Shown: piece after piece, positions 18,171-27,070 of the stretch
Layout: every line of letters begins with the position of its first letter
How positions within the stretch are numbered: the first letter of the stretch is position 1
Assembly (NCBI GenBank): GCA_050289805.1
Contig: JBNKGL010000007.1
Span: forward strand, 1 to 64,000
DNA: 64,000 nucleotides
DNA from: JAUILA01 sp050289805
GTDB lineage: Bacteria > Bacteroidota > Bacteroidia > Cytophagales > Cyclobacteriaceae
Direction: 5' to 3'
Notes under the pieces: model-generated
The model's database searches: none
Told to the model about the DNA's origin: nothing
What the model saw: only the letters and a program-made list of their open reading frames with translations
Position numbers and translations under genes: made by a program

Positions 18171-18728
18171 TTATTTCATCAGGTCTTTTGCCTGCTTGAT
18201 CCATTCTTCGTTCTTAACGAGATCTTCGCTGATACCATCGATCTTTTCTGCGATCTCGGCAATCTGCTCAGTCGTTAATTCCGCAATTTGCTTGAATGTG
18301 GTGTAACCCAGCTTACCAAGCTCTTCAGAAAATACAGGTCCGATTCCAGAGATCTTTGAAAGATCATCACCTTCCTTCTTTGCTGCGGCTTTCTTCTGCT
18401 TCTTAGGAGCGCTTCCATTCGCTGAGATTTCACTGATCTGGATCTGTGTGTAATCCTGGCGATGACCATTCTTCTTACGGAATCCCTTTCTGCGCTTTTT
18501 CTTAAATACAATTACCTTGTCACCCTTTACGTGACCAAGGATTTTGGCAGATACCTTTACACCTGATAATACAGGAGCACCTACTTCAACCTTACCATCA
18601 TTGTCTAGCAATAATACGCGGTCGAATTCTACGGAAGCGCCTTCCTCGCCGTCCATCTTAGGAGCGTACACGAGTTGGTCTTGCGTTACTTTGAACTGCT
18701 TTCCGGCTATGTCTACAATTGCGTACAT
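18171..18728 (-). CDS. rplU: 50S ribosomal protein L21 with a C-terminal helix-hairpin-helix-like extension
   Basis: L21 binds 23S rRNA in the large subunit. Residues 1-103 match the whole usual protein (MYAIVDIAGKQFKV, KKKRRKGFRKKNGHRQ). The protein is 185 residues, about 80 more than standard: a Lys/Ala linker (about 107-119) leads into a domain containing LSKISGIGPVFSEELGKLG, a helix-hairpin-helix pattern like those that bind nucleic acid or form protein contacts, then two more helices to the end. The frame runs through with no sign of a frameshift, so it is a true fusion. A promoter lies 33 bases upstream. Confidence 0.96.
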   Translation of the reverse strand: MYAIVDIAGKQFKVTQDQLVYAPKMDGEEGASVEFDRVLLLDNDGKVEVGAPVLSGVKVSAKILGHVKGDKVIVFKKKRRKGFRKKNGHRQDYTQIQISEISANGSAPKKQKKAAAKKEGDDLSKISGIGPVFSEELGKLGYTTFKQIAELTTEQIAEIAEKIDGISEDLVKNEEWIKQAKDLMK

Positions 18729-18760
18729 GTGTATATATTCGTTATTTTAAAAACGGACTG

Positions 18761-18792
18761 CAAAGATAATTCAACCTTAATTCTAATCCAAG
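18761..18792 (-). promoter_or_regulatory. Bacteroidota-type promoter of rplU-rpmA
   Basis: On the minus strand TATCTTTG (18761-18768) matches the -7 consensus TAnnTTTG exactly, with CTTG (18789-18792) 20 bases upstream in the -33 place. Start of transcription would be near 18755, giving a leader of about 27 bases. Confidence 0.6.
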
Positions 18793-19071
18793 CCGCAAAC
18801 TTCCTTTTTTTATTGATGCAGAAACATACCCTACAGCCAAAAATACAACGTTTTATACCTTATATATATAGTGCTTTTAAATTCAACGTGCGTTAACCTC
18901 ATGAGAATTGTCATTATTCACTTCAGAATTAACCGTGGTCATCCTATCAAAAAAGACAATTCCTTCATGCAGATCAATGTTTATGCTCCAGCAGCAAATA
19001 AATTAAAATGAACAGTACAACGCATAAAAACCACGTTTACACTCAATTCTGTACCACTTATCGTAAAATAG
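18793..19071. other. Non-coding stretch between rplU and the 19153 gene
   Basis: The 424-base gap 18729-19152 holds the rplU promoter at its left end and a CTTG-rich block with a promoter at its right end. In the middle, apart from short AT-rich words such as TATATATATA near 18862, no ORF, strong hairpin or repeat was seen. Confidence 0.5.
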
Positions 19072-19132
19072 CTTGAACCGCTTGACTACTTTGCTTGTTA
19101 TGCTTGACATCAAGCAGGATTTAACGTATACT
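19072..19132 (+). promoter_or_regulatory. E. coli-like sigma-70 promoter with an overlapping palindrome
   Basis: TTGACA (19104-19109), a 17-base spacer and TATACT (19127-19132) form a near-ideal sigma-70 promoter, unusual in this phylum. The -35 is embedded in a perfect inverted repeat, GCTTGA-CA-TCAAGC (19102-19115). Three more CTTG words lie upstream at 19072, 19081 and 19094. Transcription would start about 14 bases before the ATG at 19153. Confidence 0.5.
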
Positions 19133-19152
19133 GTAATCAAGTTCCGATAGCG

Positions 19153-19653
19153 ATGAAAATTAATGTTCCTGAGAAATACGCCGATCTCTACTTAAAGGCA
19201 CTTTCTGAAAAGAAGCGGGCACTTGAGGAGCGTATCGAGGAATTTCGGCGTGAGATTGAAGAAATTGACACGCACATCAGCAATCTCACCAGTATGCCTA
19301 TATTTCAGGAGCCTCAGTTTCAAACAGTTGTAAAATGGGACACCGCCACTTACCGGCAACAATGGTCCTGGACCCGTAAGATTTCCTATTATCAGGAAGC
19401 TCACCGGTATCTCTCCACTTCTGCGGATGTTGTTGATTTTATCATGGAGAAAGAACCTCATCAGGATAAATCAAAGGTGCGCAGCTCCGTCTCTGCGGCG
19501 CTGTCCAACGGGATCCGGTCAGGTCAGTATAAAAAATTCACAGATCCGGTAACCAATACCGCCTACTACGGGCCATCCGGATGGTTTGATCCAAAGGACC
19601 AGCCCGGGGTTGACTATTTGCCTGAAGCACTTCGGCAGCGCCTTACGGGATAA
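19153..19653 (+). CDS. Small coiled-coil protein with winged-helix-like C-terminal half, unknown function
   Basis: A 166-residue protein that I do not recognise as a named family. Residues about 12-47 are a strongly charged coiled coil (KKRALEERIEEFRREIEEID). Residues about 85-150 read like a small winged-helix domain: a helix STSADVVDFIMEK, a second helix SKVRSSVSAALSNGIRSG and a beta-hairpin YKKFTDPVTNTAYYGPSGW. There is no signal peptide or membrane segment, so it is cytoplasmic. DNA binding is possible but not shown. It stands alone, behind a promoter with an overlapping palindrome that could be an autoregulatory site. Confidence 0.7.
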   Translation: MKINVPEKYADLYLKALSEKKRALEERIEEFRREIEEIDTHISNLTSMPIFQEPQFQTVVKWDTATYRQQWSWTRKISYYQEAHRYLSTSADVVDFIMEKEPHQDKSKVRSSVSAALSNGIRSGQYKKFTDPVTNTAYYGPSGWFDPKDQPGVDYLPEALRQRLTG

Positions 19654-20034
19654 CGAGTGCTCATTACCAGGTATTTATATTTATAGCCACAACGCGCTCA
19701 CATCTATCCACATGCACTTGTTAACATCGCTTGGTATTGTGGAAAACTTTTTCCAATCATTCAAAATCGCCTGTAATGGCATTTTTCCATCCAAGTAGAA
19801 TCTATATTTTGTGTCTTAAATAACTGTTTATCAGCTGCTTATTAGTGTTAACAACTTTGTGTTTTACAAGATTTTCGCCACTTTGATTTTAATAATCCAT
19901 TCTCAATATTTGTATGACCTATTGGCCAGTATAGGTTCTTGTTCACCGCAACACGCTTCCTCTTCTCTACGGAAGTATTCAGACTGAAACGGCCAAATTG
20001 AGTATCATATTAGTCAACTAAAAACGCGTCAACG
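19654..20034. promoter_or_regulatory. Upstream region of nrdBA with DnaA-box-like words and short palindromes
   Basis: A 381-base non-coding stretch. It holds CTATCCACA (19704-19712) and TGTGGAAAA (19738-19746, reverse TTTTCCACA), each one base from the DnaA box TTATCCACA; a perfect palindrome TGGAAAA-CT-TTTTCCA (19740-19755); and two copies of TGTTAACA (19719-19726 and 19846-19853). No clear TAnnTTTG promoter and no NrdR box were seen. Confidence 0.4.
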
Positions 20035-21030
20035 ATGAGTGAAATTGAATCTGCTGTAGAAGAACCGATTTTAACGGAAAATAATACTCGATTCGTCCTT
20101 TTTCCCATTAAACACAATGACATTTGGGAGTATTACAAAAAAGCGGAAGCCAGTTTCTGGACCGCAGAAGAAATTGATCTTAGCCAGGATCTAAAAGACT
20201 GGGCGAATCTTAATGATGGTGAACGCCATTTTATATCGCATGTGCTCGCATTTTTCGCTGCGAGTGACGGCATTGTAAATGAAAATCTGGCAGAGCATTT
20301 TGTAGCCGAGGTACAATATACCGAAGCTAAATTTTTCTATGGTTTCCAGATCGCTATGGAAAATATCCATTCCGAAACCTATTCCCTCCTAATCGATACC
20401 TATGTAAAGGATCCAACAGAAAAGGATAAGCTTTTTAATGCCATTGAAACCATGGACTGCGTAAAGAAAAAAGCAGATTGGGCCCTTCGATGGATTGATG
20501 AAGGTAATTTTCAGGAACGCCTCATCGCATTTGCTGCCGTAGAAGGAATTTTCTTCTCTGGAAGCTTCTGCTCCATCTTCTGGTTGAAAAAACGCGGCCT
20601 CATGCCCGGGCTCAGCTTCTCTAATGAACTCATCTCCAGGGATGAAGGTCTGCATTGTGATTTTGCATGCCACCTTTACACAAAACACGTAAACAACCAT
20701 CTTCCTGAGCAAACCGTGATCGATATTATTAAAGATGCGGTTGAAATTGAAAAAGAATTCGTGACCGATGCCTTGCCGGTCAACCTCATTGGTATGAATG
20801 CAGATCTTATGTGCCAGTACATTGAATTCGTGGCAGACCGCCTCCTCAATGAACTGGTGGGTCAGAAAATCTATAATTCATCCAATCCATTTGACTTTAT
20901 GGAAATGATCTCCCTCCAGGGTAAAACCAATTTTTTCGAAAAACGCGTTGGAGATTACCAGAAAGCCGGGGTAATGAAAGGCGATCAGGACGAAAGCAAG
21001 CCGAAGTTTTCTCTTGACGAAGATTTTTAA
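20035..21030 (+). CDS. nrdB: Class Ia ribonucleotide reductase, small (radical) subunit
   Basis: Houses the diiron-tyrosyl radical used to reduce ribonucleoside diphosphates to deoxy forms. All iron ligands are visible: Asp78, Glu109 and His112 (MENIHSETY), Glu170, Glu204 and His207 (DEGLHCDF), with the radical tyrosine at Tyr116. The wording is close to the eukaryote-type R2 (EAKFFYGFQIAMENIHSE). The C-terminal FSLDEDF is the docking tail for the large subunit. 331 residues is normal. It precedes nrdA by 32 bases, the reverse of the order nrdA-nrdB in E. coli. Confidence 0.97.
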   Translation: MSEIESAVEEPILTENNTRFVLFPIKHNDIWEYYKKAEASFWTAEEIDLSQDLKDWANLNDGERHFISHVLAFFAASDGIVNENLAEHFVAEVQYTEAKFFYGFQIAMENIHSETYSLLIDTYVKDPTEKDKLFNAIETMDCVKKKADWALRWIDEGNFQERLIAFAAVEGIFFSGSFCSIFWLKKRGLMPGLSFSNELISRDEGLHCDFACHLYTKHVNNHLPEQTVIDIIKDAVEIEKEFVTDALPVNLIGMNADLMCQYIEFVADRLLNELVGQKIYNSSNPFDFMEMISLQGKTNFFEKRVGDYQKAGVMKGDQDESKPKFSLDEDF

Positions 21031-21062
21031 AGATATTATTCACTCCTAACACCCATGACATT

Positions 21063-23438
21063 ATGCTAGTAGTTAAAAGAGACGGACGCCGGGAGTCCGT
21101 AAAGTTTGACAAAATTACTGCCCGTATTGAAAAATTATGCTACGGGCTGGACACCAACTTTGTAGACCCTGTTGATATCGCCATGAAAGTGATCAACGGA
21201 ATCTATGATGGAGTTACCACCGTGGAACTGGATAACCTCGCTGCGGAAACAACCGCGTCCCTTACCACCAAACATCCTGATTATGCTAAACTGGCTGCAA
21301 GGATCGCCATTTCGAACCTGCACAAAGTGACGAGCAAGTCGTTCTCAAATACAATGAAACGACTGTATACCTATATAGATCCTAAAACCGGGGAGAATGC
21401 ACCGCTGATTTCGAAAGAGGCATATGGAGTGATTAAGAAAAATGCGGCATTACTTGATTCATCGATTATTTATGATCGCGACTTCGGCTATGACTACTTT
21501 GGGTTCAAAACCCTGGAGCGCAGTTACCTCATGAAAATTGATGGTAAAATCGTGGAACGCCCCCAGCATATGCTCATGCGGGTTGCAGTAGGTATTCACA
21601 TGGATGATCTGGAATCTGTCATCGAAACCTACAACCTGCTGTCAGAAAAGTGGTTTACACATGCAACGCCTACCCTGTTCAATGCGGGCACGCCTAAACC
21701 ACAGCTTTCTTCCTGCTTCCTGCTGACCATGAAAGAGGATAGCATCGATGGTATCTACGATACATTAAAGCAATGTGCCAAGATCTCCCAGTCTGCCGGA
21801 GGTATCGGTCTTAGCATTCATAACGTACGGGCTACAGGATCCTACATTAAAGGAACCGGAGGTGTCTCCAATGGTATTGTTCCCATGCTGCGTAATTTTG
21901 ACATGACGGCGCGTTATGTTGATCAGGGCGGAGGAAAAAGAAAAGGAAGTTTCGCCATTTACATGGAACCCTGGCATGCCGATATCTTTGAATTCCTTGA
22001 TCTGAAGAAGAATCACGGTAAAGAAGAACTTCGCGCGAGGGATCTGTTCTATGCAATGTGGATCTCAGATCTGTTCATGAAACGTGTGGAAGACAATGAT
22101 ATGTGGTCCTTATTCTGCCCTAATGAGGCTCCCGGACTGGCCGATTGTTATGGAGAGGATTTTGAGCGTCTTTATACTAAATATGAAAAAGAAGGTAAAT
22201 ACCGTCGCCAGGTAAAAGCGCAGGACCTGTGGTTTGAGATCCTGGAAGCACAAATTGAAACGGGTACACCGTACATGCTTTACAAGGATGCGGCCAATAA
22301 AAAATCGAACCAGAAAAACCTGGGGACCATCAAATCAAGTAACCTCTGCACCGAGATTATTGAATATACGGCTCCTGATGAAGTAGCGGTTTGTAACCTG
22401 GCATCAATAGCGCTGCCCAAATTTGTAACGGAAGAGGGTACATATGATCATCAGAAGCTATACGAAATTACCAAGGTGATCACACGCAACCTGAACAAGG
22501 TAATTGATGTGAATTATTACCCTGTTGAAGAAGCCCGTAAGTCCAATATGCGTCATCGCCCGATTGGAATCGGTGTACAAGGCCTTGCTGATGCTTTTAT
22601 CAAATTGCGTATGCCATTTGATTCTGAAGAAGCAAAAGGTCTGAACAAGGATATCCATGAGACCATCTATTATGCGGCAATGGAAGCATCGATGGAAATC
22701 GCCAAAAAAGAAGGTCCCTATGAGACTTTCAAGGGATCTCCTGTATCCAAAGGAATCTTCCAGTTTGATATGTGGGGTGTGACGCCTGACAGCGGACGAT
22801 GGGATTGGGACGCATTGAAGCGTGAAGTGAAAAAGAATGGTGTACGCAACTCACTGCTCCTGGCACCTATGCCGACGGCTTCTACATCTCAAATTCTCGG
22901 AAATAACGAATGCTTTGAGCCTTATACCTCAAACATTTATACTCGCCGTACTTTATCAGGAGAATTCATTGTAGTAAATAAGCACCTGTTGAAAGATCTG
23001 ATCGAACTTGGGCTTTGGAATGACGATATGAAAAACCAGCTCATTTCAGCGAACGGATCAATCCAGCATATACCCGAAATTCCACAGAATATTAAGGATC
23101 TGTACAAAACAGTTTGGGAGATTTCTCAAAAGGCGATTATCGATATGGCGGCTGATCGTGGTGCGTTTATCTGCCAGAGCCAGAGTATGAATGTTCATAT
23201 TCAGGATCCTAATTTCGGAAAGCTTACTTCCATGCACTTCTATGCCTGGAAAAAGGGTCTCAAAACCGGAATGTACTACCTCCGATCTAAAGCAGCTGCA
23301 TCAGCAATTCAATTTACGGTAGACAAGTCTGCCAAAAAACAACCGGAAGTTGAAGGTGCGGTAACTGAAGAAGAAAAGAGAGCAGCCATGGTTTGTTCAC
23401 TGGATAACCCGGATGAATGCGAGGCGTGTGGAAGTTAA
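21063..23438 (+). CDS. nrdA: Class Ia ribonucleotide reductase, large (catalytic) subunit
   Basis: Binds the NDP substrate and allosteric effectors. The N-terminal ATP-cone (about residues 1-90, VVKRDGRRESVKFDKI) suggests dATP activity control. Catalytic residues fall at the same numbers as in eukaryotic R1: Cys218 (SSCFLL), Asn427, Cys429 and Glu431 (NLCTEI) and Cys444 (AVCNLAS). The tail pair for thioredoxin/glutaredoxin exchange is CEAC at 786-789. Full length at 791 residues. Co-transcribed with nrdB and followed by a strong terminator. Confidence 0.97.
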   Translation: MLVVKRDGRRESVKFDKITARIEKLCYGLDTNFVDPVDIAMKVINGIYDGVTTVELDNLAAETTASLTTKHPDYAKLAARIAISNLHKVTSKSFSNTMKRLYTYIDPKTGENAPLISKEAYGVIKKNAALLDSSIIYDRDFGYDYFGFKTLERSYLMKIDGKIVERPQHMLMRVAVGIHMDDLESVIETYNLLSEKWFTHATPTLFNAGTPKPQLSSCFLLTMKEDSIDGIYDTLKQCAKISQSAGGIGLSIHNVRATGSYIKGTGGVSNGIVPMLRNFDMTARYVDQGGGKRKGSFAIYMEPWHADIFEFLDLKKNHGKEELRARDLFYAMWISDLFMKRVEDNDMWSLFCPNEAPGLADCYGEDFERLYTKYEKEGKYRRQVKAQDLWFEILEAQIETGTPYMLYKDAANKKSNQKNLGTIKSSNLCTEIIEYTAPDEVAVCNLASIALPKFVTEEGTYDHQKLYEITKVITRNLNKVIDVNYYPVEEARKSNMRHRPIGIGVQGLADAFIKLRMPFDSEEAKGLNKDIHETIYYAAMEASMEIAKKEGPYETFKGSPVSKGIFQFDMWGVTPDSGRWDWDALKREVKKNGVRNSLLLAPMPTASTSQILGNNECFEPYTSNIYTRRTLSGEFIVVNKHLLKDLIELGLWNDDMKNQLISANGSIQHIPEIPQNIKDLYKTVWEISQKAIIDMAADRGAFICQSQSMNVHIQDPNFGKLTSMHFYAWKKGLKTGMYYLRSKAAASAIQFTVDKSAKKQPEVEGAVTEEEKRAAMVCSLDNPDECEACGS

Positions 23439-23458
23439 CAAACCATACATTCCCTAAG

Positions 23459-23487
23459 AAAAAGTCCTGCCCTGCAGGACTTTTTTT
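23459..23487 (+). terminator. Terminator after nrdBA
   Basis: Perfect 8-bp stem AGTCCTGC (23463-23470) and GCAGGACT (23474-23481) with a 3-base loop, preceded by AAAA and followed by TTTTTT. Confidence 0.92.
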
Positions 23488-23495
23488 GTTATTTG

Positions 23496-23526
23496 CTTGC
23501 CTATCATTAAATAAGCACTACTTTTG
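23496..23526 (+). promoter_or_regulatory. Promoter of the thr operon
   Basis: CTTG (23496-23499), a 19-base spacer and TACTTTTG (23519-23526): an exact -7 consensus TAnnTTTG with a near-consensus -33 at the standard spacing. Transcription would start near 23533, about 158 bases before thrA, leaving room for the leader ORF at 23590. Confidence 0.65.
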
Positions 23527-23589
23527 ATAAACCAAATGACACCCGTCTTCATTCATATTGCCCGCCCGTCATTCGTACAAACCGGTACG

Positions 23590-23619
23590 ATGATTACCAT
23601 TACCCCGTTGCGGGGTTAG
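23590..23619 (+). CDS. Putative thr operon leader peptide MITITPLRG
   Basis: A 9-codon ORF in the untranslated leader of thrABC. Four of nine residues are Thr or Ile, the two amino acids sensed by the E. coli thr attenuator. Its last codons overlap a 6-bp GC hairpin ACCCCG (23602-23607) and CGGGGT (23611-23616). A ribosome waiting at the Thr/Ile codons would keep this hairpin from forming. No U-run follows the hairpin, so a classical terminator is not proven. Chance occurrence cannot be excluded for so short an ORF. Confidence 0.5.
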   Translation: MITITPLRG

Positions 23620-23690
23620 ATCTACCATATTATCCGTTCAGGGCAGGGCCCAATTCAACAATCATATCAACAATATAAATCGCCTTCTTT

Positions 23691-26144
23691 ATGCAGGTCT
23701 TAAAATTCGGCGGCACTTCAGTTGCCACCCCAAAAAATATTGAGCTCATCCGGAAAATTCTGGATGAAAAAACGGCAAAATCGGATGTCGTAGTCGTGGT
23801 ATCTGCATTCGGGGGGATCACCTCACTTTTACTCGAATGCGGGCAGCTTGCGGCCGATGGGGATGAGAATTATTCCAAACCTCTCTCGGAAATCACGCAG
23901 AGACACATACAAATGGTGAAATCCCTGGTCGGATTAAAAAATCAGGGAAAGACCCTCAGCAAGATCCGTATACTTTTAAATGAACTTGAAGATATTTTCA
24001 GGGGCATATACCTCATTCGGGAACTTTCACCTAAAACAATCGACCGTGTACTGTCTTTCGGTGAGATAGCTTCATCAACCATTATAACGGATGCTTTCCG
24101 GGATAAAGGTTATGCCTGTGAACTTGCAAATTGCCAGGAACTCATCAAAACCAACAGCCAGTATACCAAGGCACAGCTAAAAAAGGAGGAGACTTACAAG
24201 CGGATCCGTAAATACTTCAAAGACTCCAGTGCCTCCATCACTTTTGCACCCGGGTTCATAGGTTCAGACGAGGAAGGGAATATAACTACACTGGGCCGGG
24301 GCGGTTCCGATTTTACCGCAGCCATATTTGCAGCTGCCCTGAAGGTTAAACAACTCGAAATCTGGACCGATGTAAGCGGAATGATGACCGCAGATCCCCG
24401 GATCGTCCGTTCTGCATATGTGATCCGACAGATCACCTACGAGGAAGCCATGGAGTTATCCCATTTCGGCGCCAAGGTAATTTACCCGCCTACAATCCAG
24501 CCTGTCATGGAACAGGATATCCCTGTGCTTATTAAAAACACCTTTCATAAGGATGATCCGGGAACCATCATTACCCGTGATGTTCCAAATGGTGAGGACC
24601 GGCTCATCAGGGGCTTATCAAGCATTTCAAATATCGCCCTGCTGAACTTCAGCGGAAGCGGAATGATCGGAGTACCGGAATATTCCCATCGCTTCTTCAA
24701 AGCCTTATCCGCAGCATCTGTCAATGTAATCCTGATCACCCAGGCATCTTCAGAACACTCCATATGTGTTGGAATATCCATGGATGATTCAAAAAAAGCG
24801 CGGCAGGCCATTGAATCTGAATTTCAGGTTGAATTGCATGCTTCCCGGATTGACCCGTTGCTGATTGAGGAAAATCTTTCCATCGTCGCACTGGTTGGGT
24901 CTTCCATGAAAGAACAGGTTGGTGTTAGCGGTAAAATGTTCAGTACATTGGGACAAAATGGCGTAAATATAAAAGCCATCGCTCAGGGTTCATCCGAAAA
25001 GAACATCAGTGTAGTTATCGAATCCAATGAGGTGAAGAAAGCACTGAATAGTCTGCATGAGAGTTTTTTCCTGTCTGACAAGAAAAAGCTGAATCTCTTC
25101 ATCATTGGTGTGGGCAATGTGGGAAAAGCCTTCCTGAGTCAGATCAAAAAGCAAAAAAGCTATCTCTCAAAATATCATCATGTTGATCTTTGTGTAGCAG
25201 CTCTGGCGAACAGTAAGAAAATGTATTTTGAATCATCCGGCATTTCGCTTTCTAACTGGGAACGTGACCTCAGTGAAAAGGGGTCTAAAATGAACCTGAA
25301 GAAATTCCTGACCGAAATGGATACCATGAATTTGCGTAATAGCATATTCATTGATAATACTGCGGATGAAACCATTGCCAACTGCTATGAGGATGTTCTC
25401 AAGATGAGCATATCGGTGGTTACACCCAATAAAATTGCATGTACTCAATCTATTGAAAGGTTTATTTCCCTGAAAAAGATTGGGCTCAGATATAAATCAA
25501 AATTTTTGTACGAGACCAATGTTGGCGCCGGTCTTCCCGTAATCAGTACCCTGAGTGACCTCGTCAAGAGCGGGGATGAAATCAATCGAATTGAAGCCGT
25601 ACTTTCGGGTAGCCTGAATTTCATCTTTAATAATTATAATGGCGAACGACCATTCGCAGAAGTAGTTCAGCAGGCAATGGCCGAAGGCTATACGGAGCCG
25701 GATCCGAGAATCGATCTTAGCGGGATTGATGTCAAAAGGAAAATCCTCATCCTGATCAGGGAAAGTGTGATAAATATGGAGATGGAAGATATCACGACCG
25801 TTGGCTTCATCCCGGATGAGTGCATGAATGCTCCATCTGTTGATGCTTTCCTTAGTTCTTTGGTTGACCATGAAGATCATTTCAAGGCGCTGTATGAGAA
25901 GGCTTCAAAAGCAGGCAAGAAACTGAAATATGTCGCTTCATTCAATAAGGGTAAGGCCGAAACAGGTATCCGTATGATTGATCGCGGCCATCCGTTTTTC
26001 CAGCTTGAAGGGAAGGATAACATCGTAACCTTCAATACAAGAAGATATCCCGAACAGCCACTGGTTATCAAGGGAGCGGGAGCGGGAGCGGATGTTACCG
26101 CCTCCGGTATTTTCGCGGATATAATGCGCATCGCCAACTCATGA
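23691..26144 (+). CDS. thrA: Bifunctional aspartate kinase / homoserine dehydrogenase
   Basis: Fused enzyme of 817 residues doing the first and third steps of the aspartate pathway to threonine. The kinase part (about 1-290) starts with VLKFGGTSVATP; regulatory ACT repeats follow (about 310-455, EHSICVGISMDDS and KNISVVIES); the dehydrogenase (about 462-817) begins with the NAD(P)-binding GVGNVGKAFLSQ and contains ETNVGAGLPVISTL and EGYTEPDPRIDLSGIDVKRK. ACT domains in this fusion usually give feedback inhibition by threonine. The stop codon overlaps the thrB start (ATGA). Confidence 0.96.
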   Translation: MQVLKFGGTSVATPKNIELIRKILDEKTAKSDVVVVVSAFGGITSLLLECGQLAADGDENYSKPLSEITQRHIQMVKSLVGLKNQGKTLSKIRILLNELEDIFRGIYLIRELSPKTIDRVLSFGEIASSTIITDAFRDKGYACELANCQELIKTNSQYTKAQLKKEETYKRIRKYFKDSSASITFAPGFIGSDEEGNITTLGRGGSDFTAAIFAAALKVKQLEIWTDVSGMMTADPRIVRSAYVIRQITYEEAMELSHFGAKVIYPPTIQPVMEQDIPVLIKNTFHKDDPGTIITRDVPNGEDRLIRGLSSISNIALLNFSGSGMIGVPEYSHRFFKALSAASVNVILITQASSEHSICVGISMDDSKKARQAIESEFQVELHASRIDPLLIEENLSIVALVGSSMKEQVGVSGKMFSTLGQNGVNIKAIAQGSSEKNISVVIESNEVKKALNSLHESFFLSDKKKLNLFIIGVGNVGKAFLSQIKKQKSYLSKYHHVDLCVAALANSKKMYFESSGISLSNWERDLSEKGSKMNLKKFLTEMDTMNLRNSIFIDNTADETIANCYEDVLKMSISVVTPNKIACTQSIERFISLKKIGLRYKSKFLYETNVGAGLPVISTLSDLVKSGDEINRIEAVLSGSLNFIFNNYNGERPFAEVVQQAMAEGYTEPDPRIDLSGIDVKRKILILIRESVINMEMEDITTVGFIPDECMNAPSVDAFLSSLVDHEDHFKALYEKASKAGKKLKYVASFNKGKAETGIRMIDRGHPFFQLEGKDNIVTFNTRRYPEQPLVIKGAGAGADVTASGIFADIMRIANS

Positions 26145-27070
26145 ATAGCGAAATAGCCATATTTGCCCCGGCTACCATCGCCAATGTAGGGCCCGGGTTT
26201 GATATATTCGGACTGGCCCTGAATGATATTGGCGATACTTTACAAATGTCGCTCCTCCCGGAACCGGGAATCACTATCACGAATGGCACAGGCTGTGAGG
26301 GACTTCCAACAGATCCTGAAGCCAATGTAGCTGGTGTTGCACTGATGGCTATGCTCAAGGATCTGGGCAAAAATCAGGGGGTCTCGGTTCAGATCAACAA
26401 AAACATTATGCCGGGCAGCGGAATGGGCTCAAGTGCATCAAGTGCTGCCGGTGCCGTATTCGGTCTGAACGAACTTTTAGGAACACCATATACAAAGATG
26501 GAACTGGTTCGTTTTGCCATGGAAGGAGAAGGTGCCGTATCATTCTCACCTCATGCTGATAATGTAGCACCCTCGCTGCTGGGAGGCTTTACCGTTGTAC
26601 GCAGTTATGAACCGCTGGATATAATCAGTGTTCCGGTCAAAATGGAACTTTGGTTCACGGTTGTTCATCCCCAAATTGAGGTGAAAACATCTGATTCCAA
26701 GCGGATGCTGAAGAAGGAAATTTCCCTGCAACAGGGAATCAGGCAATGGGGCAATGTTGCGGGTGTAATTACAGCCCTGATGAGCGGCGATCTAAATCTG
26801 CTTGGGCGTTCAATGCAGGATCCCCTGGTGGAACCGATCCGATCGATGCTGATCCCGGGTTTTGATGAAGCAAAACAATCAGCTTTACAAGCAGGCGCGC
26901 TGGCCTGCTCCATCTCAGGATCCGGTCCGTCAATTTTTGCTATTACTTCTTCAGCTGGTGACGCTCAGAATGTTTCGGATGCGTTTTCAGCAGTATACAA
27001 AAGGTACAATATTGACCATCACATATATATTTCAGGTCTGAATAGTGAAGGAACTAAAATATTGAAATGA
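26141..27070 (+). CDS. thrB: Homoserine kinase
   Basis: GHMP-family kinase that phosphorylates homoserine. The ATP loop PGSGMGSSASSAAGA is at about residues 90-104, with an N-terminal FAPATIANVGPGFDIFG and a C-terminal SGSGPSIFAI motif, all typical. Length 309 is normal. It overlaps thrA by four bases at its start and thrC by four at its end (ATGA at both junctions), so the three proteins are translationally coupled. Confidence 0.96.
   Translation: MNSEIAIFAPATIANVGPGFDIFGLALNDIGDTLQMSLLPEPGITITNGTGCEGLPTDPEANVAGVALMAMLKDLGKNQGVSVQINKNIMPGSGMGSSASSAAGAVFGLNELLGTPYTKMELVRFAMEGEGAVSFSPHADNVAPSLLGGFTVVRSYEPLDIISVPVKMELWFTVVHPQIEVKTSDSKRMLKKEISLQQGIRQWGNVAGVITALMSGDLNLLGRSMQDPLVEPIRSMLIPGFDEAKQSALQAGALACSISGSGPSIFAITSSAGDAQNVSDAFSAVYKRYNIDHHIYISGLNSEGTKILK

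Noticed and set aside
26069..26093. GGGAGC tandem repeats near the end of thrA
   Set aside because: They encode the conserved Gly-Ala-rich GAGAGAD segment of homoserine dehydrogenase, so no separate repeat element is needed.
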